From NCBI RefSeq assembly GCF_964340395.1, contig NC_135567.1:11948984-12012983 (forward strand): DNA of 64,000 nucleotides, in the 5' to 3' direction. The notes under the pieces were generated by a model. That model was not told the origin of the DNA. It did no database searches and worked only from the letters and a program-made list of their open reading frames with translations. Shown here piece by piece: positions 9,596 to 21,641 of this stretch. This DNA comes from Glandiceps talaboti. Taxonomy: Eukaryota; Hemichordata; Enteropneusta; Spengelidae. Numbering within the stretch: position 1 is the stretch's first letter; each line of letters starts with the position of its first letter. Made by a program: the position numbers and the translations under genes.

Positions 9596-12500
9596 ATGTC
9601 TGGTAACCATAGCAATGAGATCTGTGAAAATGTTTCCAAATCTTCTACAAATCAAGGCAACGCAGACAATCCAGTGTCAAGTAACAAACCAAGTGAACAT
9701 TACAAGACAACAAGTGAAGACTCACGACATTTGAAAGTTGTAAAGAACAGTGATGGTTATTTTCAAGTGAAGTCAGAACCTGAACTTAGCAGTGACTGTA
9801 TGTATCATGATGTCGATGAAACAACTCCAAAAAGCACAGGTGATGAAAACTCTGAAAAAGAGGAGGTTGGTGTGACGATAGACAATCAACTCCAGACATA
9901 TGACCAAAGCTGTGTTGGCAATTTTGTTACTCCTAGCAACACAACAGATGATTGTTCAGTTCATGTTGGTGAGCCAAATCAAGCTAATGCTCCTAATTAT
10001 TTTACTTCACAAGAAAGTGAAAATGATGACCATCACAAAACCAAACAAACTTTGAATCCCAAAATGAACACCACACAACTCCATGTACCGCCTACCATGT
10101 TGAACTTTGGTAATACTGCAACTGCTACAGCAGTGCCAATGTTTCATCCTATGATGCAGCCAGTTTTACGACGTCCATCAATGCAGTTTAACAACATGGG
10201 CATCACTAACCCCAATGTCATAATGGGAAACCCAAACATGCTGGGCTCTTTACCAATGGCAACTGGGATGGTTCCCGTTCAAGTTGAGACCAACAAAATT
10301 CAATCGACCAATCAACAAGCTACAAATAAACAAAGTAATACAGGTGCAAAACGTACAGCTGGTGCAAGAGAAACCACTAATGTCAAACGGAAAAGGGGTG
10401 CAAAAGGGACAACAGGTGCAAATGAATCTTCGTCTATCAGCCAATCAGTGACTGTTTCTCCAATTCAACCAATGATTCCACCAATGCCTGCAATACCTAT
10501 TACAACAGGAGTACCTGTTATGGCTTTTGCATACCCTATCCTTAGTTTACAAAACGTATTACAAGTCAACCCCTCTTACAATATTCAACAAGTGACTAGT
10601 ATGCAAATTGGACCAGGTGTACAAGTTTTTCAACAACAGATGTACAATGCTCCAGCAACGAACCAACAAGTTGCTGATAATGTCCATGTACCAAGTACAA
10701 AAGACAATGTCAGTAGTGATAAGAAAGACACAGTGCTATACTCTGTAAAGAAACTATCAAGTCATGTACATCAGACGGAATTACTATGTACTGTAGAAGA
10801 GTATGAACTAGAATCTACAGGTACAGAGAATGTACAGATACAGTTTGGAGAATACTCTCTCAAATGTAGCATCTGTCATCAAATTATCCTATGCAGAGAA
10901 TTATCTGAACACTTTGAAAATCACGAGAACATTCCATACTCCTCTGAAAATGATGGAAAACCATCATCAATATGTAGTGAGTACAAGTGCAGTGACATTC
11001 CTCAGCCACGTACAGCAGACCATTTTCCAAAAGAAATGGACACCACAGTTGATCGTTTAATTCCTGATGATGCTACAGGCCATCATCCACATAAAGATGA
11101 CACCTCAGGTGATCAGCGAGAGAAAGGTGACACCACATACGCATCTGAAAATGTTGGAATACCGTCATCTAATGACCACCGTGGATGCAGTGACAAATCC
11201 CGTGCAGATAAAGTTGTTAACACAAACCATCATCCAGTTGAAGTAGAGACTATAGGCCAACATCCAGGTAAATTAGACTCTGTAGGCCATCATAAGCAAG
11301 ATGACACTGAACCATTTCATGAAGCAGTGGGAAATAATGATGTAACATCAAAAGATGAGTCTGAAAAATGTAAAGAACGAGAGATTCAGGAAAAGGCTGC
11401 AGTCAAGAACGACGACAGAGTGACTCCAGATGGTGATTCCAATCCAAGGGATACCATAAGAAGATACTGTACAAAGTTTTTTGTTGTACGATATCAGAAC
11501 AAACCAAATACTGGAGTTCAAACGGGGAATACAAATAAAAATGAACAAGAACTCTTTACGGCACAGCTTGATTTGATCCGTATTTCAAAGACTGAATTCA
11601 AATACTATGTACATACAAAGTTACCAACTGAAAGTAACAAGTGTATGATCACAAATTGTGGAATGGACTTTCCGAGTAGGGATAGTTTAATTTCACACTT
11701 GGACAACCACCCTATCAAACAAGTGGTTTGTTCCTTCTGTAACCAAACAGTGAAATATGATGGGGTGGAATCACCCGATGTACTGAAACATTTGAAAATT
11801 CACTCAGACCCTGAACCATTTGAATGTGATTTCTGTGAAAAAAGATTCCCTAATGCATCAAAATACAGAAAGCATAGGGCGAGGCATACTGGTGATTACG
11901 AGTACCAATGTATGGTTTGTCAGGAAAGCTTTGTCACTCACAACCAACTAACATGTCATATGAGAATCCATACAGGCAAATACCCTTACAAATGTGAAGT
12001 ATGTGGTCAGGGTTTTAACACTAAAAGGTTGTTGAAACGTCACAGAAGATCACATGGGCACTATGAAACTGACGAAAGCAGAGAATGTCAGAAAGAGAAA
12101 GACAATGAACATGAAGAGTGCGAGAATGTCTCTGAACCTCAGCTAAGTCGTGACCAAGATGGTATGTTTGAACAGGAAGATGGTGGACCTGATGTAGAAG
12201 ATGGTGAGAATGATGAAGTACTTGAAGACAGCATTGTAGGTGATAATGTAGAAGACACCAAAATGATGGATGTAGGGGTGTCATATTGTCATTTAGACAG
12301 ATCCAGAAACGACGCCTCAGGCGTTCCGTATAATATTTGTAGTGGTACATTGAATGTTGAAGATTTTCTACAGTCATCTGAGGCCGAGAATGCAGAGAGG
12401 AAAGATGTTAGTGAACAAGATGATGAGGCATTCAAACCTTGCAAAGCAAAACTTGATGTGAAAAGTGGGTTTGAGAATACCGTAACATATGCAGTAGTGA

Positions 12501-13471
12501 GAGAATTACCAGAGAAAGGAAACCAATGTAGTGTTGAAGATTGTGAGATGGAGTTTACTGATAGAGTTAGTTTAAAGACACATGTTGATAACCATCCAAT
12601 TCAACAGATGGAGTGTTCATTTTGTTACCAGACGGTGAACTGCAGTGGAATGCATTGTGAAAGAATCCTAGAACACTTGAAAGTTCACACAGAGCCGAGC
12701 TGCTACAAATGTGATTTCTGTGACAGAAGGTTCACTTTACAGATGACAGCAATATACAAAATGCATAGACGATTGCACATCGAGAAACTTCAGTGCAAAA
12801 TTTGTCATGAAATCTGTAAAACACGTTATTCTCTCACATGCCATATGAGAACCCATACTGGAAAATTTCCATTTGTGTGTGATGTTTGCAACAAGGGATT
12901 CAACAAAAAACAACCTTATGTCACTCACACTTTAATACATTCAGAAGAGAGAAAATTCAAATGTGACTATTGCAACAAGATGTTAAAAAGCAAAGAGTCA
13001 GTTCACTGGCATAAAATATATCACTTCGGTGAAAAAACTCACGTTTGTAAAATGTGTGGAAAAGGATTCGCACACAGAAGACTACTGGAGAGACACATAC
13101 GGACACATTCTGAGGAGAAAGATTTTATGTGTGAACAGTGTGGAAAGATGTTTAGACATGGAGGCAACCTTACGACTCATATGAAAAGACATCAAGGAAT
13201 TCGATCCTTTGTGTGTGAAACTTGCGGTAAAGGATTTGTTGCCAAAACGGAATTGAGAGATCATGAGCTGTCGCACAATGCTACAAAAGCCTTCATTTGT
13301 GAATACTGCGGAAAGGCATGTACTCGCAGTGATGCTTTAAAAATTCACCTCAGACTACATACAGGAGAGAGGCCATATAAATGTGATTTATGCGGGAAGG
13401 GCTTCAATCAACGAGTTCAACTTAATTTGCACAAAAAGTCACAAACAGGATGCAAAGTTACTTCACAGTGA
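9596..13471 (+). CDS. C2H2 zinc-finger protein, copy A (ZNF-A)
   Basis: A 1291-residue nuclear DNA-binding protein in one coding exon; the exon begins at 9393 after the pyrimidine-rich acceptor. ATG 9596 is the first in-frame ATG after an in-frame stop at 9428. The same MSGN start works in the paralogue. The N-terminal 680 residues are low-complexity and acidic, with a VKSEPE sumoylation-like motif near 58, a basic NLS-like KRKR near 264, and one isolated C2H2 finger near 424-445. Cluster 1 (about 683-821) has five fingers. An acidic linker follows, then cluster 2 (about 978-1285) with eleven. The two clusters begin with the same unusual module, indicating internal duplication. The last finger ends in Cys instead of the second His (C2HC-like). 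A poly(A) signal AATAAA lies at 14612. A transcriptional role is inferred from the family; targets are unknown. Confidence 0.95.
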   Translation: MSGNHSNEICENVSKSSTNQGNADNPVSSNKPSEHYKTTSEDSRHLKVVKNSDGYFQVKSEPELSSDCMYHDVDETTPKSTGDENSEKEEVGVTIDNQLQTYDQSCVGNFVTPSNTTDDCSVHVGEPNQANAPNYFTSQESENDDHHKTKQTLNPKMNTTQLHVPPTMLNFGNTATATAVPMFHPMMQPVLRRPSMQFNNMGITNPNVIMGNPNMLGSLPMATGMVPVQVETNKIQSTNQQATNKQSNTGAKRTAGARETTNVKRKRGAKGTTGANESSSISQSVTVSPIQPMIPPMPAIPITTGVPVMAFAYPILSLQNVLQVNPSYNIQQVTSMQIGPGVQVFQQQMYNAPATNQQVADNVHVPSTKDNVSSDKKDTVLYSVKKLSSHVHQTELLCTVEEYELESTGTENVQIQFGEYSLKCSICHQIILCRELSEHFENHENIPYSSENDGKPSSICSEYKCSDIPQPRTADHFPKEMDTTVDRLIPDDATGHHPHKDDTSGDQREKGDTTYASENVGIPSSNDHRGCSDKSRADKVVNTNHHPVEVETIGQHPGKLDSVGHHKQDDTEPFHEAVGNNDVTSKDESEKCKEREIQEKAAVKNDDRVTPDGDSNPRDTIRRYCTKFFVVRYQNKPNTGVQTGNTNKNEQELFTAQLDLIRISKTEFKYYVHTKLPTESNKCMITNCGMDFPSRDSLISHLDNHPIKQVVCSFCNQTVKYDGVESPDVLKHLKIHSDPEPFECDFCEKRFPNASKYRKHRARHTGDYEYQCMVCQESFVTHNQLTCHMRIHTGKYPYKCEVCGQGFNTKRLLKRHRRSHGHYETDESRECQKEKDNEHEECENVSEPQLSRDQDGMFEQEDGGPDVEDGENDEVLEDSIVGDNVEDTKMMDVGVSYCHLDRSRNDASGVPYNICSGTLNVEDFLQSSEAENAERKDVSEQDDEAFKPCKAKLDVKSGFENTVTYAVVRELPEKGNQCSVEDCEMEFTDRVSLKTHVDNHPIQQMECSFCYQTVNCSGMHCERILEHLKVHTEPSCYKCDFCDRRFTLQMTAIYKMHRRLHIEKLQCKICHEICKTRYSLTCHMRTHTGKFPFVCDVCNKGFNKKQPYVTHTLIHSEERKFKCDYCNKMLKSKESVHWHKIYHFGEKTHVCKMCGKGFAHRRLLERHIRTHSEEKDFMCEQCGKMFRHGGNLTTHMKRHQGIRSFVCETCGKGFVAKTELRDHELSHNATKAFICEYCGKACTRSDALKIHLRLHTGERPYKCDLCGKGFNQRVQLNLHKKSQTGCKVTSQ

Positions 13472-13587
13472 ATTACAGTCGTGTGAACACTTTTTAACAC
13501 AAGTGCTCAATTATTCAGAATCTCTGATTACGCCGAACAAGAAGCCAACAGCAAATTATGATAGACTCAGACAAATCTACAACAATT

Positions 13588-14352
13588 TACACTGGAGTAA
13601 AGCACTTTCTCTATGTGCTACACTCATTTATGCATTCATGTTACAACGAGTAACACTGGGGTAAAGCACTTTCTCTACGTGCTACACTCATTTATGCATT
13701 CATGTTACAACGAGTAACACTTAAGTAAAGCACTTTCTCTATGTGCTACACTCATTTATGCATTCATGTTACAACGAGTAACACTGAAGTAAAGCACTTT
13801 CTCTATGTGCTACACTCATTTATAGCATTCATATTACAATGAGTAACACTGAAGTAAAGCGCTTTCTCTATGTGCTACACTCATTTATATCATTCATATT
13901 ACAATGAGTAACACTGAAGTAAAGCACTTTCTGTATGTGCTACACTCATTTATAGCATTCATATTACAATGAGTAACACTGAAGTAAAGCACTTTCTGTA
14001 TGTGCTACACTCATTTATAGCATTCATATTACAATGAGTAACACTGAAGTAAAGCACTTTCTCTATGTACTACACTCATTTATGCATTCATATTACAGTG
14101 AGTAACACTGAAGTAAAGCACTTTCTCTATGTGCTACACTCATTTATAGCATTCATATTACGATGAGTAACACTGAAGTAAAGCACTTTCTCTATGTGCT
14201 ACACTCATTTATAGCATTCATATTACAGTGAGTAACACTGAAGTATAGCACTTTCTCTTTGTGCTACACTCATTTATAGCATTCATATTACAACGAGTAA
14301 CACTGAAGTAGAGCACTTTCTGTATGCCACTCTCGTTTATAGCATTCATATC
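13588..14352. repeat. 64-65 bp minisatellite, about 12 copies, in the ZNF-A 3' flank
   Basis: Starts about 115 bp after the ZNF-A stop. The unit contains AGTAAAGCACTTTCTCTATG and GTGCTACACTCATTTAT. It precedes the poly(A) signal at 14612, so it would lie in the 3' UTR if that signal is used. ZNF-B has no matching array at its 3' end. Confidence 0.9.
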
Positions 14353-15690
14353 AGGTGTAAAAGTATATTGTTTCAAAGGTTTATTTACAAGCATAGCATG
14401 TGGCCTTTCTGATATGGATGCTATAGTATAAACAATTGTGGTACATACAGAAATGTAATGTCCCATGAAAGAAACACCAAGCCTACATCATTTTAGCTAT
14501 ATGTCTGTCTTTGTTTGTCGATAGATAATCTGCCACTGTTGTAAGATCCAAGTGTTCTTTCACAACTTTCGTGTTCATTTTGGTGATTTTATTTTGGTTA
14601 ACCTCTTAGGCAATAAATTTTGTACCATGCATTAGCCAAAAATATGGAATATATACTCTGGTCATTCTATGTTATGACAACACGTGTCTATGTCACAACA
14701 ATCTATGATTTTGATTCTGCTGTTTTCAAAATATGAATCAAAATGTTCAAAATTGCCACTATTTCCCTTGATTTTTCTCTGCTATTACTGGTGGTGGTAT
14801 AATTATGTTATTCTCCAATATTTTTATTCCTTGAACCAGAAGATACTTGTGACCTAAGGGTTGTTATTACTCATCTAACAACTCATAGTGACAAAGGCCC
14901 CTTAGGCCACTCGTATTTCCTTTGGCTGAACGAAGAAACATATTGGTGAATAACATCTATTTAACTATGCAAGCATGACTAAAACATTTTCTGAAAAATA
15001 ACATTGATATTGTATGATTTCACTTAAGACCAACATTTCATCGATCATTTATGGCTAAAATGTGTGTACATATCACATGGAAATGTTTTCTATTTTTTGC
15101 ATTAAGCGTTCGACGATGCTCATCAGAATGACAAATTCCATCGTGACTTGTGTATTGTAACCTAAATTTAATCATACCAAACTGATGAATATTTTTAGCT
15201 ATTTATGTATTTTTTGATGTCATCTTTCAATAACAGTCATAAATAAACGATTACGAAGTTAAATATTAATTGTGTCGAAATGATTTTTTTTTATCACAAC
15301 TCAGTGAAGTTATGCTATAGGTGAGGAAGTGTCTGACAATTTGTGTGTGTGTGTGTGTCTATTTGACTACATGTGAGAACAATTGGAAGACCAAATAGAT
15401 GTGAGATCCTACCTTTGTTTAATTCCCATGCTGCCTCGCCAAGGGTGGTACACACATTATTTGGTGCTAACTGCTTAGTTCTTGGGCAAAATCCGTGTGA
15501 GGAAGTTAGCATAATAGCAATGTCTTGGAGAAACAATTACTAACATATTGCATTACGTTGTAAGTGCTTCCTATCTTAGATAAATAATTATGTGAATATT
15601 CAGTGTGCATCTAATAAATATGTATGTTTGCTATTAAAGTCCCATGATGCAATGGTGTACATGAGTTAAAACAATGGAGGTGAAAATTCC
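14353..15690. other. ZNF-A 3' flank, no gene
   Basis: Contains a single fragment of the ACACCAAGCCTACATCATTT family at 14455-14505, AATAAA at 14612-14617, a short GT run near 15343, and at about 15590-15650 a fragment whose reverse complement recurs at about 48110-48170. I see nothing else. Confidence 0.55.
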
Positions 15691-15699
15691 AATATGATG

Positions 15700-16486
15700 T
15701 TTGTTGGCAATCATGCGGCATTGGTGGGCGAGTGTAAGATATAGAGGCGCCAACTACATCTCCACATTATCTCTTAAGAACCTTGATACCAAATTTCATT
15801 TTGAACAATCCACAGGTTTTTGTGATGAGGTATTAATGATACAAATGGATGAGAGGCAGGGACTGACAGATGAATGCCCGGGGGGGGGGGGGGGGGGGGG
15901 GTAGTCGGGTGGGTAATAAGTACATATGTACCCTGGTGGACAAAAATTACAACCACAAACTCTAAAAAAATTCAAAAAGTAGGGGTCAAATGTCTACATT
16001 TTAGCCAGAAATAGGGGTCATAAGTCTACATTTTAGCTAGAAACAGGGGTCAAATGATAAACTTTCATATGAGACATACATGCTTCAGTCATCGCTAGTT
16101 CATTGGCTGCCCCGAGGCTGGGCACCTACTTCCGATAAAGAAGACTGAAAACAACCCATGGAAACAACCGTATTCTAAATATGTGGTCAAAAGTCGTACA
16201 TGCATTCAAAGAGGTGGGTCAAACCTCAACATAATGCTTTAAAAACAAGTCATTGAGAATGACATACCCCCCGCTATGATTGGGTTTTAAGGAACTGGCA
16301 GTTTATGTTATAATTTTCTTGATATCACTACTCTGATCACGCAACAACACTTGTGAACCTAAATCAAACAGACTTAGATATGTTGTGTCTGCTCGTTGGA
16401 CATGGGACATGCCTACTCTTCAAGATGAGTTGATGGAATAAACCATTCAACAATAAAGGAAGGGTTGGGTGTGGAGGGGGGGGGGG
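15700..16486. other. Non-coding stretch with homopolymer tracts
   Basis: Contains a poly-G run of about 22 (15880-15901) and a short near-duplicate around 15975-16060 (GGGGTCAAATG/GGGGTCATAAG with TCTACATTTTAGC). No gene is seen. Confidence 0.6.
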
Positions 16487-17045
16487 GACCTGTTCAAGCA
16501 TGTCTGAGTTATGGCTTTGGATATGGAAAATTCGCAAACAAAATGGCTGCCAGGCAGCCATATTGGATTGTATCACGACGAAAGTGGATATGCACATGTA
16601 TGTCATAGAACACTGTCCTAATACCAACTTTGAATGAGATCTGTTCAAGCATGTCTGAGTTATGGCTTTGGACATGGAAAATTCCCAAACAAAATGGCTG
16701 CTAGGCGGCCATATTGGATTGTATCATGACAACAATAAATATGCATATGTATGTCATAGAACACTGTCCTAATACCAACTTTGAATGAGATCTGTTCAAG
16801 CATGTCTGAGTTATGGCTTTAGACAGGGAAAATTTGCAAACAAAATGGCTGCTAGGTGGCCATATTGGATCGTATCATGAAACAAATTGACGTGCATATG
16901 TACGCCATTGTATATTGCCCCTGTACCAAGTTTGAAAAAATTCGGTCCAGGCATCTCAAAGAAATGGCTCTAGATGGACGGATGGACGGACAGACGGAAC
17001 CCAATCCATAAGTCCCCTTCCCGGACTTCGTCCAGCGGGGACTAA
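16487..17045. repeat. About 150-bp tandem repeat (3 units) with hairpin tail
   Basis: Three units contain TGTTCAAGCATGTCTGAGTT and CAAAATGGCTGC..GGC(A/G)GCCATATTGGAT. They end in a GACGGACAGACGG run and a hairpin (AGTCCCC ... GGGGACT, about 17011-17042). The composition suggests the end of a dispersed transposon; the class is not determined. Confidence 0.7.
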
Positions 17046-17257
17046 TCAAAACTCAAAAGTCTACACGAGTCAAAAAAGGGGGAAACCTCAGTACATGTGT
17101 TTATACACTTTCTATGGGAGTACCTCCCCCCCCCCCCCACCAAGAATGAACACTGCCACTTCAAGAGTTAGAATTCCCATCAAACACTAACCAAATCTCT
17201 ATATGATATATAACAATTTTCATTTCAAATGATCCAAAGGTTTGAGATATTGATGAT

Positions 17258-17302
<45 letters not shown>

Positions 17303-17535
17303 AAGATGGTATCTCTTTAGCTTGAAGAAAATAATGTTACAAACTATGCCACTTTAATCAAGACTTCCAGCAATTAATTCCACACATAAATGATGCAAAA
17401 AAATGTTTTCAACACAATATCAATTTAATAATTTTAATCTATTCTATAATAATTACATTGAAAGATGAATTTTCAAATGAAATACAATCATACACATGGC
17501 ATCTGTTTGTATTCAGTATTTGATAAATGTTGTTT
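17046..17535. other. Non-coding stretch with (CAGA)n
   Basis: Includes a C-homopolymer near 17125-17139 and a (CAGA)n microsatellite at about 17258-17299. The rest is AT-rich and unassigned. Confidence 0.6.
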
Positions 17536-17539
17536 TATA

Positions 17540-17860
17540 TTATACCGTAGTTCAAGTAGTGACATCATCAGATGTGCTTGCCTTAAAACAAGAAGTGTGA
17601 CATCATCAAATTTGCTTAACGTAAAGCAAAAAAACCAATGATGTAATCAAATTTGCTTGTCTTAAACAAGAAATCAGTGACATCATCAAATTTGCTTGCA
17701 CTAAACAAGAAATCAGTGACATCATCAAATTTGCTTGCATTAAACAAGAAATCAGTGACATCATCAAAGTTGCTTGTCGTAAAACAAGAAATCAGTGACA
17801 TCATCAAATTTGCTTGCATTAAACAAGTGGCCAATGAAATCATCAAATTTGCTTGCCTTA
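17540..17860. repeat. 39-bp minisatellite, about 7-8 copies
   Basis: The unit is AAACAAGAAATCAGTGACAT followed by CATCAAATTTGCTTGCATT. Its length of 39 bp keeps a frame open on both strands, which explains the repetitive ORFs; I do not regard them as genes. Confidence 0.85.
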
Positions 17861-17903
17861 AGTGTGGACTGATTAACAATGTGTACACCTAAGGCTATAT
17901 TGA

Positions 17904-17931
17904 CACACACACACACACACACACACACACT
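17904..17931. repeat. (CA)n microsatellite
   Basis: About 14 uninterrupted CA dinucleotides. Confidence 0.95.
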
Positions 17932-18321
17932 TATGTATCATACATTCTTGCAAACCAGAATTATTATTTCTACCACTACATTTCGAAATGAGAGAGTGGG
18001 AGGCTCGTTAAGAATGTTCCCGTAAAACTGGCCGTGGTTTGCGAAGATGGTATCATACGAGTACAGAATTTTAAACTTTGATCTTTAAACTTGCCTTTTA
18101 TACTAAAACCACATAAAACAGTAAGATAAAGACAATCCACAAACAAACAAACAATATCAATACTGACAGCAATTGTATGATTACCAATTTGTATATATTT
18201 ACAAAAAATGCAGCAAAAATTTTAAAAATATAAAATTGTCAGTTAGGATAGTGGAATAGTGTAGTAGTGATAGTCTTTGAAATCTAAGGGTAGGCTAACA
18301 AAAAGCAGTAATACAATGTAT

Positions 18322-18589
18322 AGGCCATTTCAGACTGCAAACAGGAAATTGAGAATACAGCGCCCTCACTCAAATTGGGGTGTCATCGTCTCATAGTACC
18401 GTTTCTTAAGAGCTTTGTTGACTGGTATTCTGTAGAAGTGTAAATATCAGGGATGTGTTTCATATTGTACCGACATCGAGGAAATCCGCAGTGCTCTATG
18501 ATTAACTGAGTAACCTATGCCATGTATACCCCCAAGGTACACACAGACAGGAAGTAGAGTGCCACCATGGTAAATTTTGGAAAGGCCTA
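18322..18589. mobile_element. MITE family 'AGGCC' (copy 2 of 3)
   Basis: Starts TAGGCCATTTCAG, ends GGAAAGGCCTA, and is similar along its length to 567-833. The ends form an 11-bp imperfect inverted repeat. Non-coding. Confidence 0.75.
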
Positions 18590-18910
18590 ATGGCATAACT
18601 TATAATATATTAATATGTATATGTTTACAAAATGCTAAACTTCAAAGTTTAGCTGCTGAAAAATTACAAAAATAGGTATATGTCACAATAATCAATAAAG
18701 CATTTATAGAAATCAGGGCTTAAAATTAACAGTAGTCCTGTGTCCACAGACTACCAAATCTTGTCATGGGACTACCATAATTTGCAGCTGATAGCTCACT
18801 CAGGCTATCACTGATTATGTGAAGATTTAGGATGAAAGATTTACACACATAGCGGAACTCTGTTTTCAGATCAGAAATAAGGGACTACTGGTCACAATCC
18901 TTGGACTATC

Positions 18911-19591
18911 ACTGTAAACCTTGATATTTTGGATACTAGAAAATTCGGCCTTTTACAGTCTTCAGCTCATTTTCAAAGACTAATTTTGGTCACTACTTAT
19001 TTTTTACTAATTACCAGACTGGTACATTGTATTCATGTACAAGAAGGCATTTTAGTCACTGCTTATTTTTACTAATTACCAGACTGGTACATTGTATTCA
19101 TGTACAAGAAGGCATTTTAGTCACTGCTTATTTTTACTAATTACCAGACTGGTACATTGTATTCATGTACAAGAAGGCATTTTAGTCACTGCTTATTTTT
19201 ACTAATTACCAGACTGGTACACTGTGTTCATATACAAGAAGGCATTTTAGTCACTACTTATTTTTACTAATTACCAGACTGGTACATTGTGTTCATGTAC
19301 AAGAAGGCATTTTAGTCACTACTTATTTTTACTAATTACCAGACTGGTACATTGTGTTCATGTACAAGAAGGCATTTTAGTCACTACTTATTTTTACTAA
19401 TTACCAGACTGGTACATTGTGTTCATGTACAAGAAGGCATTTTAGTCACTACTTATTTTTACTAATTACCAGACTGGTACATTGTGTTCATGTACAAGAA
19501 GGCATTTTAGTCACTACTTATTTTCAAGTTTTTTGTTTTCCAATGAAATTTGCGAAAACAAGTCTTTTGAGAAAATTTTCGCATTTACAGT
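18911..19591 (+). mobile_element. Minisatellite-bearing TIR element, copy 3 (8 units)
   Basis: Left end ACTGTAAACCTTGATATTTT; right end ATTTTCGCATTTACAGTA is its approximate complement. Inside are about eight 65-bp units like those of copies 1 and 2. It lies in the spacer between the two convergent ZNF genes. Confidence 0.8.
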
Positions 19592-20339
19592 ACCGGTATT
19601 ACCTATCAATGCTGTGAATGAAGTAGCCAATTATGTGTACCAGTTGCTCGACAAAGTGTGATGGATCACTACTAACATGCGTTGTAATTAGGCCTAAGTC
19701 AGTCTGTGTAATAGCTAGATATTGTCAGAATACATATTTCCTTAGACAAGGAAATGATCACAGATTTGAATGCTGATGACATGTCTCTCGGCTACAGTGT
19801 GGTACACTCATATTTTCATGAATGCTTGCTGTGTTCTTTAGATAGCTGTTACAGGAATATTTTCTAGAAATATTTTTTCTTCTTAAGGCCCCAAAAAAGA
19901 AGAATTGTTTATAGTCAGGACAGTTTTTCTAAAATGATGCGACGATGCAATTTTATTTATTTATTTTTTCTTTTTATTCTCAACAAACCTGTAACTCAGT
20001 CTACTATTTATGGCAGTTACTGTTCTTTCTATTGAGTACTTTAGAGCAAGAGTGCTTGTTCATGATTTGCTCTGCAGTTGCCTTCACTGAAGTAGGGAGG
20101 GTTATTTTTGTGTTTCCCAATGGATCTGCCAAATGCATGAGCTGGACAAACACAAAAAGGGCAGACGCGAGGGTATTTATGTGATGTGTGTGCTGACCAG
20201 AAACCATTCTTTTTTGGGGGCCTAATTGTTACTTGTCTATTTTACTGGAGCATGCATGAATGTCTGGTTATACAACCCACCTAGCATTCAATAAATATAC
20301 AATCTGTTGATAGGGAAGAACACTGTTGAGTAGATCATG
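19592..20339. other. Spacer between ZNF-A and ZNF-B, no gene
   Basis: AT-rich. A short motif near 19655-19690 (GATGGATCACTACTAACATG) resembles part of the MITE interior at about 44415. No coding region is recognised. Confidence 0.5.
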
Positions 20340-20770
20340 GTTTGTACAGCCTGCTTAATATTACATAACTGTTTACACATGGACATCAAGTGTGTGTACA
20401 ATTTTAAAATTTGCTTACATGTACAAGGTATATTTTTGTACTAGATTAGTCTGTACAGCTTGCTGACATTACTGTTTACACATGGACGTCAAGCCAGAAT
20501 ACAAGTTTACAATTTGTTGACAAAATATTGAATCATTGTCTGTATTGCTAGCTTACATGATTGTTTACACATGGACATCAAGCCAGCATACAAATTTATA
20601 ATTTGTTCACAAGACACTAGAGCAGGATGGTATAGCTGGCCAACATACAAATGTAACTGTTTACAAACGGGCATCAAGACCACACAGGTTTACAATTTGT
20701 TGACAAAGGGTGAATCATGGGCCATTATGCAACACGACTGTTTACACATGGACATCAATTTACTGAACAC
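20340..20770. repeat. Degenerate tandem repeat of about 110 bp, 4-5 copies
   Basis: Each unit carries TGTTTACACATGGACATCAA followed by TTTACAATTTGTTGACAAA-type sequence. The units are clearly diverged, so the array is older than the other satellites. Confidence 0.7.
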
Positions 20771-20977
20771 TTCTACCGACAACTAGTAGAAAGGTGAGTC
20801 TGCAAATCAGAATGATTAAATTGTTTCCAGTTAAGGTTTGATAGATTTGTCACAAAAACCGACAAGTAAGAGATACTATCTCTTTACTTTTACTACGACA
20901 TGCTGAAATGATGAAGGTTTATGTGTTGCAACTCTTGGATTCTGATTACAAATATGGCTAGCATGTTAAATGCACTG

Positions 20978-21507
20978 TGTTAGGTAAGTACCTGCCGTCA
21001 TACCTCATGGCCCTCAAAACCAACTAGCGTGTGTTGAGAACCATTAGAACTAATTCATATGATTCAAATACCGGTGCAAACTATTACAATGTAAGGTTAG
21101 CCTGTTTACTGTTTTGTGTTACGTCAGTACTATCGTCATACCTCCTAGCCCTCGAAACCACCACTTCTGTTGCAATGTGTTGTATTGGTAACCAGTACAA
21201 CTGATTCAGTAAGCCAAATGATGTTATCAAACACTTGTGTGTTAAATTTGCATAATTACACATAAATTAGCACTTGTACAATTTACATGTTTCAAGTGTT
21301 AACTTCTGTGTGCATCTCTACTATGTGTTCATTTACATAATGACTTCATTTGAATAATGTTGTAATGGCTGTAATCAGGTTATTGGGTGTACATTTTCTA
21401 AATCATAATTACCAATTTGTTAACATTCTCAAAACAAGTGTTGGTTTTGAGGGTTAAGAGGTACGACAGCTACCGATGTGACATAACTATGCAGTAAACT
21501 GTAAAAC
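20978..21507. mobile_element. Inverted-end element related to the 59-bp arrays
   Basis: A left end at about 21107-21168 (AGCCTGTTTACTG ... ACCTCCTAGCCCTC) and its inverted partner at 21443-21505 (GAGGGTTAAGAGGTACGAC ... CAGTAAACTG) bracket AT-rich sequence. An additional partial left-end copy lies at 20978-21020. The interior has no ORF. This is the likely source of the amplified unit at 5452-5985. Confidence 0.65.
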
Positions 21508-21641
21508 ACACTTTACATGTAGGAATAGTTCGTCAAGAAAAAAGAATGGTTCTAATTAATCCCTGTGGCACCACTAGCAAGATATTAGTAATCCAAGATC
21601 ACAGGATTTAAAAAATGCGGATTTTGGTTTTTACACCAATT

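Noticed and set aside
12021-12377. 118-codon minus-strand ORF opposite the ZNF-A acidic linker
   Set aside because: Histidine/leucine-rich shadow of the coding strand; not a separate gene.
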